NCBI RefSeq assembly: GCF_012273895.1
Contig: NC_052120.1
Location: forward strand, 4,402,001-4,466,000
Length of the DNA stretch: 64,000 bases
Direction: 5' to 3'
DNA from: Zerene cesonia
Lineage: Eukaryota; Arthropoda; Insecta; Lepidoptera; Pieridae
Position numbers and translations under genes: made by a program. Positions 38,376 through 52,066 of this stretch are shown piece after piece. Numbering within the stretch: the stretch's first letter is position 1; each line of letters begins with the position of its first letter. Under the pieces are notes generated by a model. That model was not told the DNA's origin. It ran no database searches and saw only the letters and a list, made by a program, of their open reading frames with translations.

Positions 38376-40062
38376 GTGAGTCGCAATATATTTACAAAAA
38401 CGAATAGTAATCATTCATCGAAACCTTAAAAAATACTTTGTAACATTATTTAAAATAATTTAGAAGTGAAATAATTTAAAGGAATCAGAATTTAAGATGG
38501 TATGGAGTCGCCATCTATCGAAAGCCGAATGAAATAATTCCAGTCAAAGCATTAGGATTGTATTTTAGTTTCTCATACTGCTGATAGATGTCACTAAAAA
38601 TGTATGATCTCGTATTATTTTTTTATTTTAATAATAATTTTGTATTATTAGTAATGCCAGTAAAATACACATTACATAGTATTTAATTTTTTTTAACACT
38701 TCGTACTAACTTTAACGGTTTGAAACGGTATAAATTTTTTATTTCTTAACCATTTTACAAATACATTTTGAGGTGGGTTTGTAAGTTTCAAATACTTTTA
38801 GAGTAAAGTACACTCTAAATTATTAATTCATCAAATTATATTATTCTCAACAAAGTTTTGCAATATTTAAATACTATATAAACTATAACAAAAAATACGC
38901 CTTAGTTTTATTATATACCAGTATTAGATAAGGAAAGCTGTTCCTCGTCGTCTTCTAGTCTAAGGTCGACAAATGCTTCCAAAGTGAAAAGTTATAGTTT
39001 ATAAACCAAAACAATAGACTAATATAATCATAATAAAATTAATACGTCTTTTACATTGTTTTATGTCTATTACTAAATATTGTAAATACCCATTAAAATT
39101 ATTACCAAAGCGACGCAGAACCCAAAATTGTGAATTCCAATTGACTATTTGGTTCTCATTCGTTTATAATGGGCAATTAAGATAATACATTAATTTTAAT
39201 TACATTTATTACGTGGCCGTATGTAAGATGTGAACTTATATAAGCATTGTTTTAAATTCAGGGAAAATGATAAAGATTTATGTTGGGAAACGCGTAGTTC
39301 TTATACATACGCCTTATATAAGTTTTTTGATGGTTTTGTATACATACTATTGTTCTTAAAATACTGCAAGTAAAATAAAGCAAATAAGTTCTAGTTACTC
39401 CTTTAGAACCTTATTGGTAATTAGATTGGATTTTTTATAAATATAATAATTAACAGGCTAATCCAGATTACTCATACTACCTTAGATACCTAAGATATGT
39501 TTAATGTGTTATGTGAGTTTATCTTGGGACGTTTACAAAATACAATTGGATTAAATCATTTACCTAATTTGTATTTCTATGTCTTCAGTTCAATCTCTAC
39601 ATCTAATAATGTTTATCTAAACATTATAATATTTAAGCATGAATTCATAAAAGAGTAATGTATTTATAATATTGTATGTTATTAATATCGCTTAAATTCT
39701 AAGAATAATCTATTTGTAATCAGTAACAAGCTTTCGTTTATTTAATAAAATTAGTACAGCGAATATTGCAGCCGCCCACAGCTTTACCGTATAAATTTCC
39801 AATAAGCATAAAAATGGGCTGTAAATGTCTTAATGAACGTAAATATTACCGTAAGATTAATCTATTTATATCTAACAAATAGTTTAACAGTAGGTTAAAA
39901 TGACTGAAAATTTGCAGCCGCGTTGTACTTAATAGTTAGCCTCCTTTGTATACATGAATGAAAGTTTTCTACGGCTTACGGAAAGTACGTAATTCTCAAA
40001 GTAAGAGACATTGTTGTCCGCGCTTCCGACCAGCAAGCACAAAGCTGTTGTCAGCTATCAAG

Positions 40063-40278
40063 TCAGTCCCGTGCGTTAAATGATTGATGGATACGTAAGA
40101 GTTATAATTTGAAGTGTAAAATTCGTGCGGTTGTTCACCTCGTAAAAATTTTACCAACTGTGACATGCTCTGCACTAGAAACCATAACTGTTTTATTTTG
40201 TTCAAAAATTTATCGTATTTCGTGAATTTTATTTTACTTTCTTCTTATACTGTTAAATAATAAATAAAAAATATTAAA
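40063..40278 (+). promoter_or_regulatory. Possible promoter and leader for isoform D
   Basis: A TCAGT initiator at 40063-40067 lies in a GC-richer patch 214 bp before ATG 40279. The leader would contain two upstream ORFs (ATGATTGATGG... near 40080 and ATGCTCTGC... near 40163), so translation of this isoform could be weak or regulated. Confidence 0.35.
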
Positions 40279-40444
40279 ATGAGTCCGTTACACAAATTCG
40301 TGTCGTTTTTTCAATCGGATACTAAGAGCAATCGTAGAAATCTAATAAGTCAGCAGAAGATCTTTTCAAGTGAATTAAATATTCACAATGAGATTGAGGT
40401 AATGAAGAATCAGTGTGGGAAATTGGTTGGATATCGAATTAAAG
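40279..40444 (+). CDS. Candidate alternative first exon (isoform D)
   Basis: The ATG frame is open for 55 codons to donor AAAG|GTAATT, leaving phase 1 and so fitting exon 6. The joined product would be 562 residues, skipping exons 1-5. It starts MSPLHKFVSFFQSDTKSNRR and ends IEVMKNQCGKLVGYRIK, basic with a hydrophobic KFVSFF patch. Isoform C also has KF(L/V) followed at the same spacing by (S/T)K, a weak likeness. The donor is poorer than most in this gene (T at +5), and codon use is AT-rich, so chance is possible. Confidence 0.45.
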
Positions 40445-43400
40445 GTAATTATCTAATTTTTTCAACAAATAATATAAACAATATTGGTTTTTGGTGTTAT
40501 ATTTGTATTATTAATATTTATTTGTCTTCAATAATGTGAGATTTATTTGCGATTTAACATTAAATTAGCCTAGCAGGATCGGGATGATAAATGTGACGGG
40601 TAGAAAGGTTTTAGTATGGCTTTCCAATACATTGCGAACGGCAGCTTGAAAGGATAGCGCTAATGCATCAAAAGTGTTTGACTTACAACGGAAATAACCA
40701 TGCTATTTTATAAACGGTACGGCAATGTGGGTGGCACTTTGATTGACTGGCCGAGATTTCCATTTTAGTCTCTCATTCAGCATTTGATGCATATAATATA
40801 AAAATTATTGCGAGGCAACTGATTTTAAACAGTATAATGAACTAGTTGCAATTTTGTAATGTTGTTGATATGTACTTGACTGTGAAGTTACGATGAAAGA
40901 AAAAGCGACCGCGATAATTCCCTCTTAAAAACGAAGATTTGAATGAAATGTGGGTACATTAGTTTTTTGCTTTGTTTATTAGAATAAAAACTATTTGATC
41001 AATATTTCAAGCGATAAAAATAATGACCATAAAATCTAGATATAAAATAATAATAATTATCAATATGTAATTACTTAATAAATTGATATTATTAAGTATC
41101 TAATTACTAACGTCATCATTAAACCTGGATATTAGCTGGAACTGTAATAGCAGTATAATCACATTTAAAGCCAAAATCACTGGAAATTAATTGAATATTA
41201 TCTTCTATACGAAACCCGAGTCTAACATCAATTAGCGAGTCAATTTCACATGTTTCCGGATTTTCAACTTGTCGCTACATAACTCACGACGTAAAGTTTT
41301 TAATTCAATCATGCGCAGTCTCAATTTAGTTTCCAGATAAAGAAAATGAAAAATATTTATAAACAAAGATAAATGTAAACGATGAGTATTCATTTTTCAA
41401 TTGAATGTATACTTTAAACATTTTCCAAGAATTATAAAATGGCAACATTATAGTTAAATTAAGAAAATCATTAAATTTAATCAATATATATTTATTGAAT
41501 GTTTTTAGTTCTACATTTTTTTAATATCTATATTTGGAGCGGTATTTGTGAACGTCGGCATAGCCAAATCAAATTTGCATATGTGGCGACTGCAGTTATA
41601 ACGTGCATGCAACGTTATTCATAGATATTTTTGTGTTGCGTAATACCTATAACTCGGAAATCAAAGTTTTAGATTTTGAAACCGGCGTGAATATAATTCG
41701 TGTCGATACACTCGTGGGTGGATGTTTCTTTCAATAGAAGAAAGTGTGTTTTGCCAGTGTGGGTTGTAATAGCAATGTATTAACTGTCAAGACAGAGTGG
41801 ATAATAGCGAGTGAAAATATTGTTCAGTAATGTATCATACGCCAATATTAATAGCTTTTTGTCTGCATTTTGTTTCTTGCAATTTGTGATATTTCAATTC
41901 GTAAGGGGTATTAATTGGAGTTTAATAAAGACATATGATCTGTTACTCTATTTGTGAAAGTACCGTACACCTGCTTTATATGTCGTAATAAAACCTTAAG
42001 TCAAGCCATGCCATGATAAAATTTTAATTTTCTTTTATTATGCACTTCAGATATTTGTTATTATCTTGCACCCATTATTTCCGATTCCCATGATATTGAC
42101 AATGTAATAGCATGCCATCACTTTCGATGTCATCGAATTGTCACATCTCTTCCTTCTGTTAATGAGCATTTCAAAGCACACCTCCGAGAATCCCATCCCT
42201 AGACACTCCCACAGTTTATTTATTACTTCCTTACTAATTGTTCTAAGAACTACAGATAAAAAAATTACAATCGACTCTTTCTAAATCAGAATTTCTCAAT
42301 GTACTCGATAAGTGTTGGTTTTTTCATTTTCCCAAAGCAAGGCTAACTTTCATGGATTTCTCATTTCCGCAAAATCAATATCGAGGTGTTAAATTCAATT
42401 TGTATGCTTCTATAAAAATATAATTAACGTTCGCTTTAACCTTTTCATCAAGTAGGTTATTCAACTTTAAAGGTTAACCAAATAACAATCTGCTGGTAGA
42501 ATTCTATGACTAAATTCTAAATACGTTAAGATGTTAGATAACGTTAGTAAGTAGGTACACATATAAATCGATCCTCTTTGATGTTTTGCTGCATCGATTT
42601 ACATGCATTTTAGTCGTCTCTTTTAGCTCCCTAATTAAATTGTATCCAAGTTTCACCTTACAATTAGTATAGTCCACGTGTAGAGTTTCGTACATTACCC
42701 TTATGTCGGTTTCGAAAAGTTTGTTTGAAAATTAAATGTTTTAACGAAAATTAAAGTGTGTTAAGTAAACGTTACAACAATGGACGAAACGGTTAACATT
42801 GCTGATAAAAAATAAAATTTGCTGATTACTGTTAGAAACGTTGAAAATTTGCAAGATCATACCCAGATAGAAATTCTTATTTAAAGAAAGTTGGATTACA
42901 ATTCTTGTTTCCCAATCAAATATGTTATTAACCAATTAAGTGATTTAATAGCATCGTTTCTAAAGATGATTGAGTAGGAAATAAGTTTCTTGGCATAAAG
43001 AAAGAGTCAAAGTAGGTTCCATTATGCTCCGCAAATATATATATATTTTTTTAATACGCAAATGTTAGTATTGTTTTGTAATAACACCCACGTCTACATT
43101 AGGTAAGTTGCAAGAGTTGAGACAGGTCAACAAGCAACTCCACTATGCTGTAAGTTTAGAGGTTTAAACACACGATTGCATAATTTTGCGAACAGTTTGC
43201 GAACTCGTAAACATGTAAATGCTTCGTACTCGTAGGTAGGTTGGAGTTTGTACAATAAATATATTATTTTTTACAATCGTAAATATTTAGATACGTATTA
43301 CGTATAGGATATAGGTACGTTTGAACTTTAATGGCCTCACTTCGACCGTGGAGCAATAGTTTTTAGCGAATTATTAACTACTTTAATTTTAGGATTGGTT

Positions 43401-46400
43401 AATTTAACTCCTTCCGTTCAACTTTATTATCCACTACCACGGAATACGTACGGCTGCATGATTTTGGTGGTCGACGAATGCAGTAACCTTCAACTCTGTT
43501 TACAAATATGCTACATGTATAAATTTGTAGCTGTGTACATTTAATTCATTGGAATGGCACGAGCGATATAAATGTACTCGAATGTACAATAATAGCTTTG
43601 TCAAGTATTACCTTGATATTGTCGTTTTAATTATAAATGCGAAAAGATTTTATTTGTAGCATCTCCTATTGTCATACATGTGTACTTTGTAAACAAAGCG
43701 TTTATAATTGTTTCGATCATTTTGGCACTGAAGCATTAAGCCGGAGTAATATATCAATTTGAACACTCAGGAACAACCAGATGCGCATTTTATCGTTTCT
43801 GGCTAGTTTTCAAGTGCCAAAAACCCATTAGAGGTGTATTATACGATCTGAATAACTCTCCGATAAGGATATTTTTGCACGAGAGCCATAAATTTGAGAT
43901 CCCACACTTATATAATGTCCAAGGGCGTAATTTGTATATATAGGAAACGGAACACTGAAAAGATACGTTTTTTGTGTACACCAATACCCGATATTACGCC
44001 AAGAAATATTTAATATATATATATATAGATAATTATTAGTTTTAATATTACGTTAAGAAGGAAATAAATAAGCCAAAGGTTAAAATTCATTTTGTGAAAC
44101 TTGTTTTCGAAGAATGGAAGAGTTACTAGTCTATTGATAATATAGTGTATTTAAAAATTTCATCATTTGGTTAACATAGAAAAAAAATGCTCTGATTTTT
44201 GACTTACAAATAAAGTTGTCAAATGACAAGCATCTGACTGTAACTATGTGAACCTAAGAAGCAATTTTGAAATTGCCTGTGAATAGCCGTTGCAAAGGAT
44301 TCATTGTGTTTAATGCTGAGTAGATAACAACTAAGGCTCATTTTATGTCATTACTTGTAATAACAACGGAATGGCATGTCTTAATATCTACACAAAGTAT
44401 AAATGGTGTGTAAAATCGTTAATTGGTTACTTAAAGCTCAATCACGTTTTCGTAATCACCTTAATACTTACACATACGAGTATGAGATATTGCCAAATCT
44501 ACGAATATTTAATGCGTTTGGAACGCAGCCAAAAAATTATCAAACAATAGACTGACACAAAGAACTGACAAAAATTGCCAGACGCAAACAGATACACAAA
44601 TATTGTAATACAATGTAGGTACACGAATCAAGACTGGTTTTGCATGCAGAAATTATTCGAAACACTTTATCGCTAAATGCATATTATGAAGAAAGTTACT
44701 TATTTCGCAACAATGCATATATGGTAATATTGTTACAGTATGATTTCATAAGTCTGCAAGATAACTTAAAAACCAGCAACAAGACCTGAATGTTATAACA
44801 AATACAAGCTGTTTCATTCTGTTTGATTAGAAGAAATAAAATGATGCATTTTTGTTTTAACAGAAACTATCGAGACCGTTGTTAAAATGACAAATTGTCT
44901 AAGAATAGACTTACGCGAACGTCCCGTTACGAACATTTATTTCTTTCGCTACCGTTTCAGGTCATAAAGACAACGATTAGCTGTTTTATAGAGTGAATTA
45001 TGGGCGTCATAAAATTGATCTTAACTTTATCTTTTTTTACCGTCATTTGTTGTTGTCGTGTCGACATAAAGACTGTTAAAAGCTAGCATTGTAAGGTCGG
45101 CCGTATCTGACAGTGAGTATTTTCAATGTCACCACAATCAATCACAGATCTGTCCGACGAACGTTTTGGCGCCGAAGCAAAGTTCCGCTTACCACCGGAG
45201 AGGACTATTTACGTACCTTTCATTAGTTCTTAGAAGCAAACCCGCGAGGAAGTTCAGTTTTTGTATCGGAAACTGTTGTATCTCATCCTTTTTTAAACTT
45301 TCCCCGTGTACTTTTAGAATAACTTTGTGTAGCTAAGCTAAGTGTGGTGAAGCTACTGTTTCAACAAATACACATAAATGCTGGCATATTTTTAGTTGGA
45401 ATTAAGTACGATGTTTACCCCAAATCCCTCACATATTATTCGCCTATTATAGCGACAACAATAGACGGTCTAATACTGTACCTGATTCATTAGCAATGTT
45501 TGTTTATATAATTGTGTTCGTATCATATGTTAGTATTGTTTTGAGTTTTCATTTCCTAATTGTAATTTTCAATGAGTGTTATTCGTTAGTTTAAAGCTAG
45601 TTGAGCCAATTCTGAACGGCATTCGTATACATCCGTTTCGAAACGTGCGTCGATTCTAAAATATTATTAATTTTATTTGGAACTTGTTTATACTATTCTA
45701 TAGTTACTGAAATTAAGTTTTAACTGGAAATATATCAGAATTTTCAATTAATGTGTAGGTAATTGAAGGGCTCATTTTTGTTAAATTCAAACACAAAACC
45801 CGCATTATAAGAATATTGGACCTAGTATATAGTATAGTAAATTTCAGATCATAAAATATTTCAATGACATTTTCGAGTTAATCTCATTTTCCAAAGTAGT
45901 AGTTTGCCAATTAAGTTTTTGTTTATTGCTGCTATTGGCATCGTTTCCCGTTTAATGGGTATCGTTGTTAAAAGAATGATAAGCTTCACTAAGATTACAC
46001 TAAGACTAATAAAATTTCTATTTCCACATCGTGATCGTTTAAGATGATACAAAAACGATTACAACTAACTTGAAAAAAAAAAGACGCGCGTTGGACTTTC
46101 GCCCCAAGAAAAACAAACGTTTCTTTACACCATATTTGCAATATTGAATGTTTTTCCGACTTGTTATGCACAATAGATAATAACATTTTCTAATTGTCCA
46201 ATATTCAATTCTATATTAAATATATATAAACTGATATTTTACTATAATCGTATTGATCGCATTTCCTACATGCTTTTTATATTAAGGAGTCTACCAACAC
46301 TGCGGATGCATAATGAGATTCTTTATAGCAAAAGTTGGATACCTTCACGGTGATTTTACAGGCATAAATAATAAGCGTAGCAGAAGAAAAATTGTATCCA

Positions 46401-47997
46401 ACCGAGAGAGATTACCTTGTCTCATTAATAGTAACTGATTGTTTATAATTTATCGGTATTTAAAATTAAATTGGTAGGCATTAAAACAGTTGGTAATTTA
46501 TTTATTCATTCTATTTATCAAATTTACCTTAATGTGGGTTAATATTCAATTTAACGTAGGTACGTTATAATAACTATGTCAGTTACTTAAAAATTTGTTA
46601 AAGTTATGTTTTTTGATATTGTTAATGTGTTTGTTCATACGATGTAAAAATTTATTTTAATAATTATAAAGATAATATGGGTTACAAATTATTATTGATA
46701 ATAAATTAAAATCGTTTTCCGTGTCCCACGAGACCTTGAATAAAAATTCATGCAGGTGATATATTTTTTTTTCACTTAGTGGTGGATAACAAAATTCTCC
46801 TCCGGTTTTATGGTCCAGAGTTTACTTGTAGATAAAGTTGGAAACACAGTTGAGATAGGCTTATGTATGCCATGCTTGGGGCCAGAGACCGCGTTAGTGT
46901 TGAAAGGAAAATTAATTTTTCAATTGCAATATCGTTGCATAAAATTCTCCATATAGTTGATACAGTTATAAACGTTATTTTAATAATAACGGTGGATGGT
47001 CCGGCTGTGATGGCGTGACGGCACGCTACATTATGCACTCGTAATGCCCTGGACTGTTATTGTAGTTACCGATTATGTTCAATTCTAGGTTATTATCCCA
47101 AGAAGCAACGGCAACACTAAGTATCGACTTAACCGATAGAAACATCATTATACATATTATTTCTTATCTGTCACCGTTTAGTGACAGTTATCGTCGTATG
47201 AGTATCTTAAGTACCACTTGTATCTTACTGTATTTATAACTTGTGTAAGAAAGAGTGTAAAATTTATCTTTTTCGTGACATGAGTATATTATATAATATA
47301 CTGCCAGCTGGTCCGCCAAACGTTGTCTGCCTTACTCTTATCATTTAGGGGTATGAAAAATTGATGTTGGCCGATTCTTAGATCTACCCGATATGTACAC
47401 GAGAATTATATATTTCGAGAAATGTATAATAAACATAGGGTAATACGGAACTTCAGTTTATTTTATTAAGGCAGGTTCTGTGTGTAAATAGAAGACGAGT
47501 GAAACAATCAATGACACAAGACCTCGCTATAATCAAATTGTACGTGGCTACCGCCTCGTATGTAACACAAAAGGCGACCTTATGAATAATAATAATTATA
47601 TTAAGGACGATAATAAATTGTATTGACGTATTAGACAGGATAAGGAAAGCGATTTAAGTGACACGTCTCACTAAGGACCGATATCTATAAGTTTATTCAC
47701 CTGCGAAACTAAAACAGTGACGTTCGTGCTATCACTGTTGGATTACATGCTAAATGTACGTGACAATTATAACAAGAAATAAATACCTTTAATTGAACGG
47801 TTCGTACGCATGGGTGCGTGTATACAAAAAGATTGTATCTGCGAAATTCTTATAAGCATTGTAAGTGTAAAGAAAGTTAAGTTTCCAACCCATGCATATG
47901 TATGCCTCTGTGTTAGATGAGTGCACTAGACCGAGACGCTGCTGCGAGCTACTATTTGTCTTTATACATAAGGAACTGGTCATTTTTATACAAGACA

Positions 47998-48196
47998 CTA
48001 GCTGCGCCCCGCGGTTTTACCCGTGAAATTTTGTATCCCGTAAGAATATCGGGATAAAAAGTTGCCTATGTGTTATTCCAGTTGTCCAGCTATCTACAAA
48101 CCAATTTAATTGCAATCGGTTCAGTAGTTTTTGCGTGAAAGAGTAACAAACATACACACATCCTTACAAACTTTCGCATTTATAATATTAGTAGGA
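47998..48196 (-). mobile_element. Family-A repeat copy, near full length
   Basis: On the minus strand it begins TCCTACTAATATTATAAATG and ends AAAACCGCGGGGCGCAGCTA(G). Both ends are present, so it gives a good measure of the roughly 200-bp unit. Confidence 0.88.
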
Positions 48197-51100
48197 TTTA
48201 TTTAGTTTATTAGTAAATTATTAATGTTATTATTCATTTTATACTAGTTAGAACTAATTATTAAAACTTTAATGCTTTAGCATAAAATTTGGTTTCGCTT
48301 TTGTCTCCCACGTTTTATCTAAATGAACTGAGTTGATTTTTTACAAACAATTACAACATTAATACAGTAGTAATAAGAGACACGTATATCCTCATTATCC
48401 CTATACTACTACTAGGAAATAATAGAATATCATGGTATTTTGTCAACATACACGGAACTAGCGGATATGCACACGGCGATGTAGCTCCATTCTGTACACG
48501 TAACCAATGTTTTCCGGTAAGATTGTTAAAGACGTGTACAGTGCTTGTGCATTAATTGTTACCCAACTACCTTTAACCTTTATTATGTATTGATCAATAA
48601 TTATTGTAATTGAACGCAATTCTGAGGATGTACAACTTCAGTATATCTAGAAGTTATTTGCTTCGGGGAAAGCGGAAGAATTCGTTCTAAATCGTAGATT
48701 GAGCATGACGCTGTAATGATAGATGCCTATTACAACTATATTACCCGATGTTTCTTTTTCAATTTGCTGCCAAAATGAGACTCACTTGGCCGTCGACGCG
48801 TCCACAGTACCGCTATGAATTTATATAAATGGCAGCTATTTATTATTCCTATGAAATCTCTTTAATATTCAAGTAGAGCAGTACCCTTTGTGTGCGTCAA
48901 TTTGCATTGTAATTTCCATCCTTAAGGCACCTAGGTGCTGGTTAGTGATCTATTAATTATTTCATATCTTTTTCCTCTGTGCAAGTACTTTTGAGGACTG
49001 AAAAAAAAACTTTTTACTTGGGGATTATAAGTGATATAAAAAGTAATAGACATAATATTATAGTTTTTTTTATTGTTGCACAAATATATTCTAAAATCCA
49101 TTTGGTGCCCATAAACCTACGGAGAACTGCTTACATCATTGCTCGAGTTGCGAGATTATGTTAACCATATTTCGCAATATACGAGAATATTCATTTTAGT
49201 TTTTCGTCGTGGTATTCGAATTTAGCTTATTCCAAGTTTATAATCTCCAAAAAATGAAACAACAATTACGACAAAACAAAATAATTTTCATCGAATAGTT
49301 GTATAAACTCTACTTTTATAATAATGAGTTTACGCGCTCTGTTAAATAAGATACCTACTTACAAACGAGTTTATCGTTCTTGTTCACATTGTCTCTCGCG
49401 TAAAAAATAATTAAAGGACATGATATAACGTTTTTATCCCTATTTATCATTTAAAGTATTATTTTAATACAAGGTAATATTTTAATACAAAGTAACTAAA
49501 CAATCTTAGCAAACGTGGGCAATAGGTGTTAAAGTACAAATTTTTGATTAATCAGAGTTGTCAGTTGAGAACTTTTAATAAAACTAATAATCAGTTTAAA
49601 ACGCCGATAAATGAATGAGTGACAAAAAGTCCGTATTAATTTAGAACATGTTGTCGACAAGCGATTTTCTTATCTCGCCCTCAACTTTCCACTTGGTTCG
49701 TTGAACTATTCACTCGAATGGGGAAAAGTGCGTGTAAATGTACCAGTGATGGCTCTATGGCTTCATGTCATTGTTACATGACGCCATTATTTTCAAATAA
49801 ATACCTAATAAATTGCGTATGTTTAAACTATAATAATTGTTACTTTCCACTGTTCGTTATTTGCAATATCGCTTACTTATTCCACGCAAGCAGGCGGTAG
49901 CAATTGAAACTTGAAAATTGTATATTTTTCTGTTGTTACGTGCATTTTTTTAAATGATCGAATATAGCGTATTGATTTTATTTACCTTCTGCCGGAAATT
50001 TACAACCGGTAACAAATATTTTTATCTTCATCAACTCGCTTTGTAGTTGAATACCTATTTATGGGTGTATAGTTTCTCTCTATCTACAATAACTTTTATT
50101 TTCCATTTTTACGAACCCAATAGTAGATTAGCAACATGTACTACGGTTAGATGCTCGTGAAAAACCTCGCTGCGTCTGGTTTTCGCTATATGATAATATA
50201 TGAAAGAGTTTGTACGAAGAGCCCCATCCGCTCAGTTTTACATAAAGCGTTCCCGCGGTCACACGCACAGAACGACTGTTGTACGTCTATTTGCGTTGTT
50301 TGTACGTTTGACCAAACACTCGCCTGCCAATATGTGGATTAGGGGTAGTGAAGTGATGTGCCAGTATGGATTGATCTTTGTGGATAATATGAGTTAGCAG
50401 CTATCGTGAACATGTTTTTGGACGGACGAGGTTGGTTTTTTTAAAGCTTTATAATTATTATTAATTAATTTAAAAGTATTAATAATTTTTAGTTGCTCAA
50501 AAAATTTTCAAAATATTTTTCAATAATTAATACATTATTTTTTTTAATAATGGACTTTCGAAATACATGTCAGTTATATTTGTACTATTTAAACAAATTA
50601 CCAATAATAATAATAACTAATATTTATAAACATACAAATTATCATACGAAAACTTCAGCAGAATTGTATGGGTATCTATATAAAGTAAATAGATACGACG
50701 GTACCAATTTACTGGTGCTACTAGGACAGCTTTTAAAAAGTACGTTAAATATATATTTGATTTTTGGGTATTGTTAGCCCACATAGATTTCATTAATTAT
50801 TTTTATTACTCTTCAGTGTTAATAACATGCGAATAATTTCTTTATTCAGAAAATAGTTTGAAAAGAAGGGAAGAAACTATAAAAATTAAATCTCAGTTAC
50901 ATTTTTAAAGCAAATTAACTTCGAAACTTTCACGTACCTTGTTTTGCAAGGTGTGAAAATTTCGATTAATTAACTGAATTTGGCCTTCATAATGTTAAAT
51001 CACGAAAATAAGAACATAACCTAGGCACTACCTGAGCTTTCTATATATTCTCGTGTTTATTGTACTTTATTTCTTTACCTTGAACACAAGCCGGGATTAA

Positions 51101-51868
51101 AATATTGCTATAAAATTTGTCCGGTTACAAAATTATCCACGGGTTATGTCTTCCGGTACATTTTTATGCTGTAATGTTCTGCGGAATATGTGAAAGTTAT
51201 TATGTTTGTTTCCTTAAAACTTAAACTTTATTTTTTGGAAACTTTTTTTGTTTTAACATTAAATAGACTTAACAATTTCTTGATTATATTATTTCCTACG
51301 TTAATTATTATAAGTGCGAATGTTCGATTAAAAACTAATCACAATGAAAAATTGAACTATTATAAAAAATCAACGCAATATCATTGGATTCCTTATTACA
51401 GCTGCATCAGCAATAATATTTACTAGCCATAGATAGCCAAGACAAGAATTTAATTGCATATTATATATTTATGTAACAGCGATCTATCAACTGATTTATG
51501 TTATAATGATTCACAAACTCATCCATAAACTGAACTGTAAAACTGCTCTGACAAAAAGTGATCTCTTGACTACGGGACCCTGAGAACAGGCATAAGGGCC
51601 TGTACTTTCATCGCACGCTAGCAGCGGTTATTTGTTCATGAATACCGGCGTTCTGACGTCCTTGTTTCATATTAACCGCATTTAACTGCGGGCGCCTAAA
51701 TAACTTTGACATTTGCACTGGTTAAATTTCATTGGCGCTGTAATGCGATATTATTTGTTCATATCCGGCTTCGTTTTAACAATTACGTAATTACGGGATG
51801 ATTGTTAATCTAACTCTTTATCGTCGCCATTATTTGTATAGATTCCTCAAAAGTCGCCAATATATAAA

Positions 51869-52066
51869 ACTAGCTGCGCCCCGGGGTTCCCCCGCGTAAG
51901 TCCGTATCCCGTAGGAATATCCGGATAAAAAGTTGCTTTTATATTATTCCAGTTGTCCTGCTGTCTACGTACTAAATTTCATTGCAATCGGTTCAGTAGT
52001 TTTTGTGTGAAAGAGCAACAAACACACACATCCTTACAAACTTTCGCATTTATAATATTAGTAGGA
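51869..52066 (-). mobile_element. Family-A repeat copy, near full length
   Basis: Same ends and order as 47998-48196. It is followed by a short GTAGGA/TTAGTAGGA repeat run (52061-52092), probably slippage of the element's TCCTACTAA terminus. Confidence 0.88.

Noticed and set aside
45000..45086. 28-codon ORF starting like a signal peptide (MGVIKLILTLSFF)
   Set aside because: Too short, no donor or conserved partner; chance is likely in AT-rich sequence.
45126..45233. 35-codon ORF MSPQSITDLSDERFGAEAKF... in a GC-richer patch, considered as an exon
   Set aside because: It ends in a stop without a good donor; the nearest donor-like site (GTACCT) is poor. A preceding GTGAGT at 45113 has no matching coding frame.
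50412..50430. Six-codon ATG frame before GTTGGT, in phase 1, downstream of a TCAGT initiator at 50234
   Set aside because: GTTGGT is a weak donor and an upstream ATG frame intervenes; only the surrounding GC-richer island is notable.
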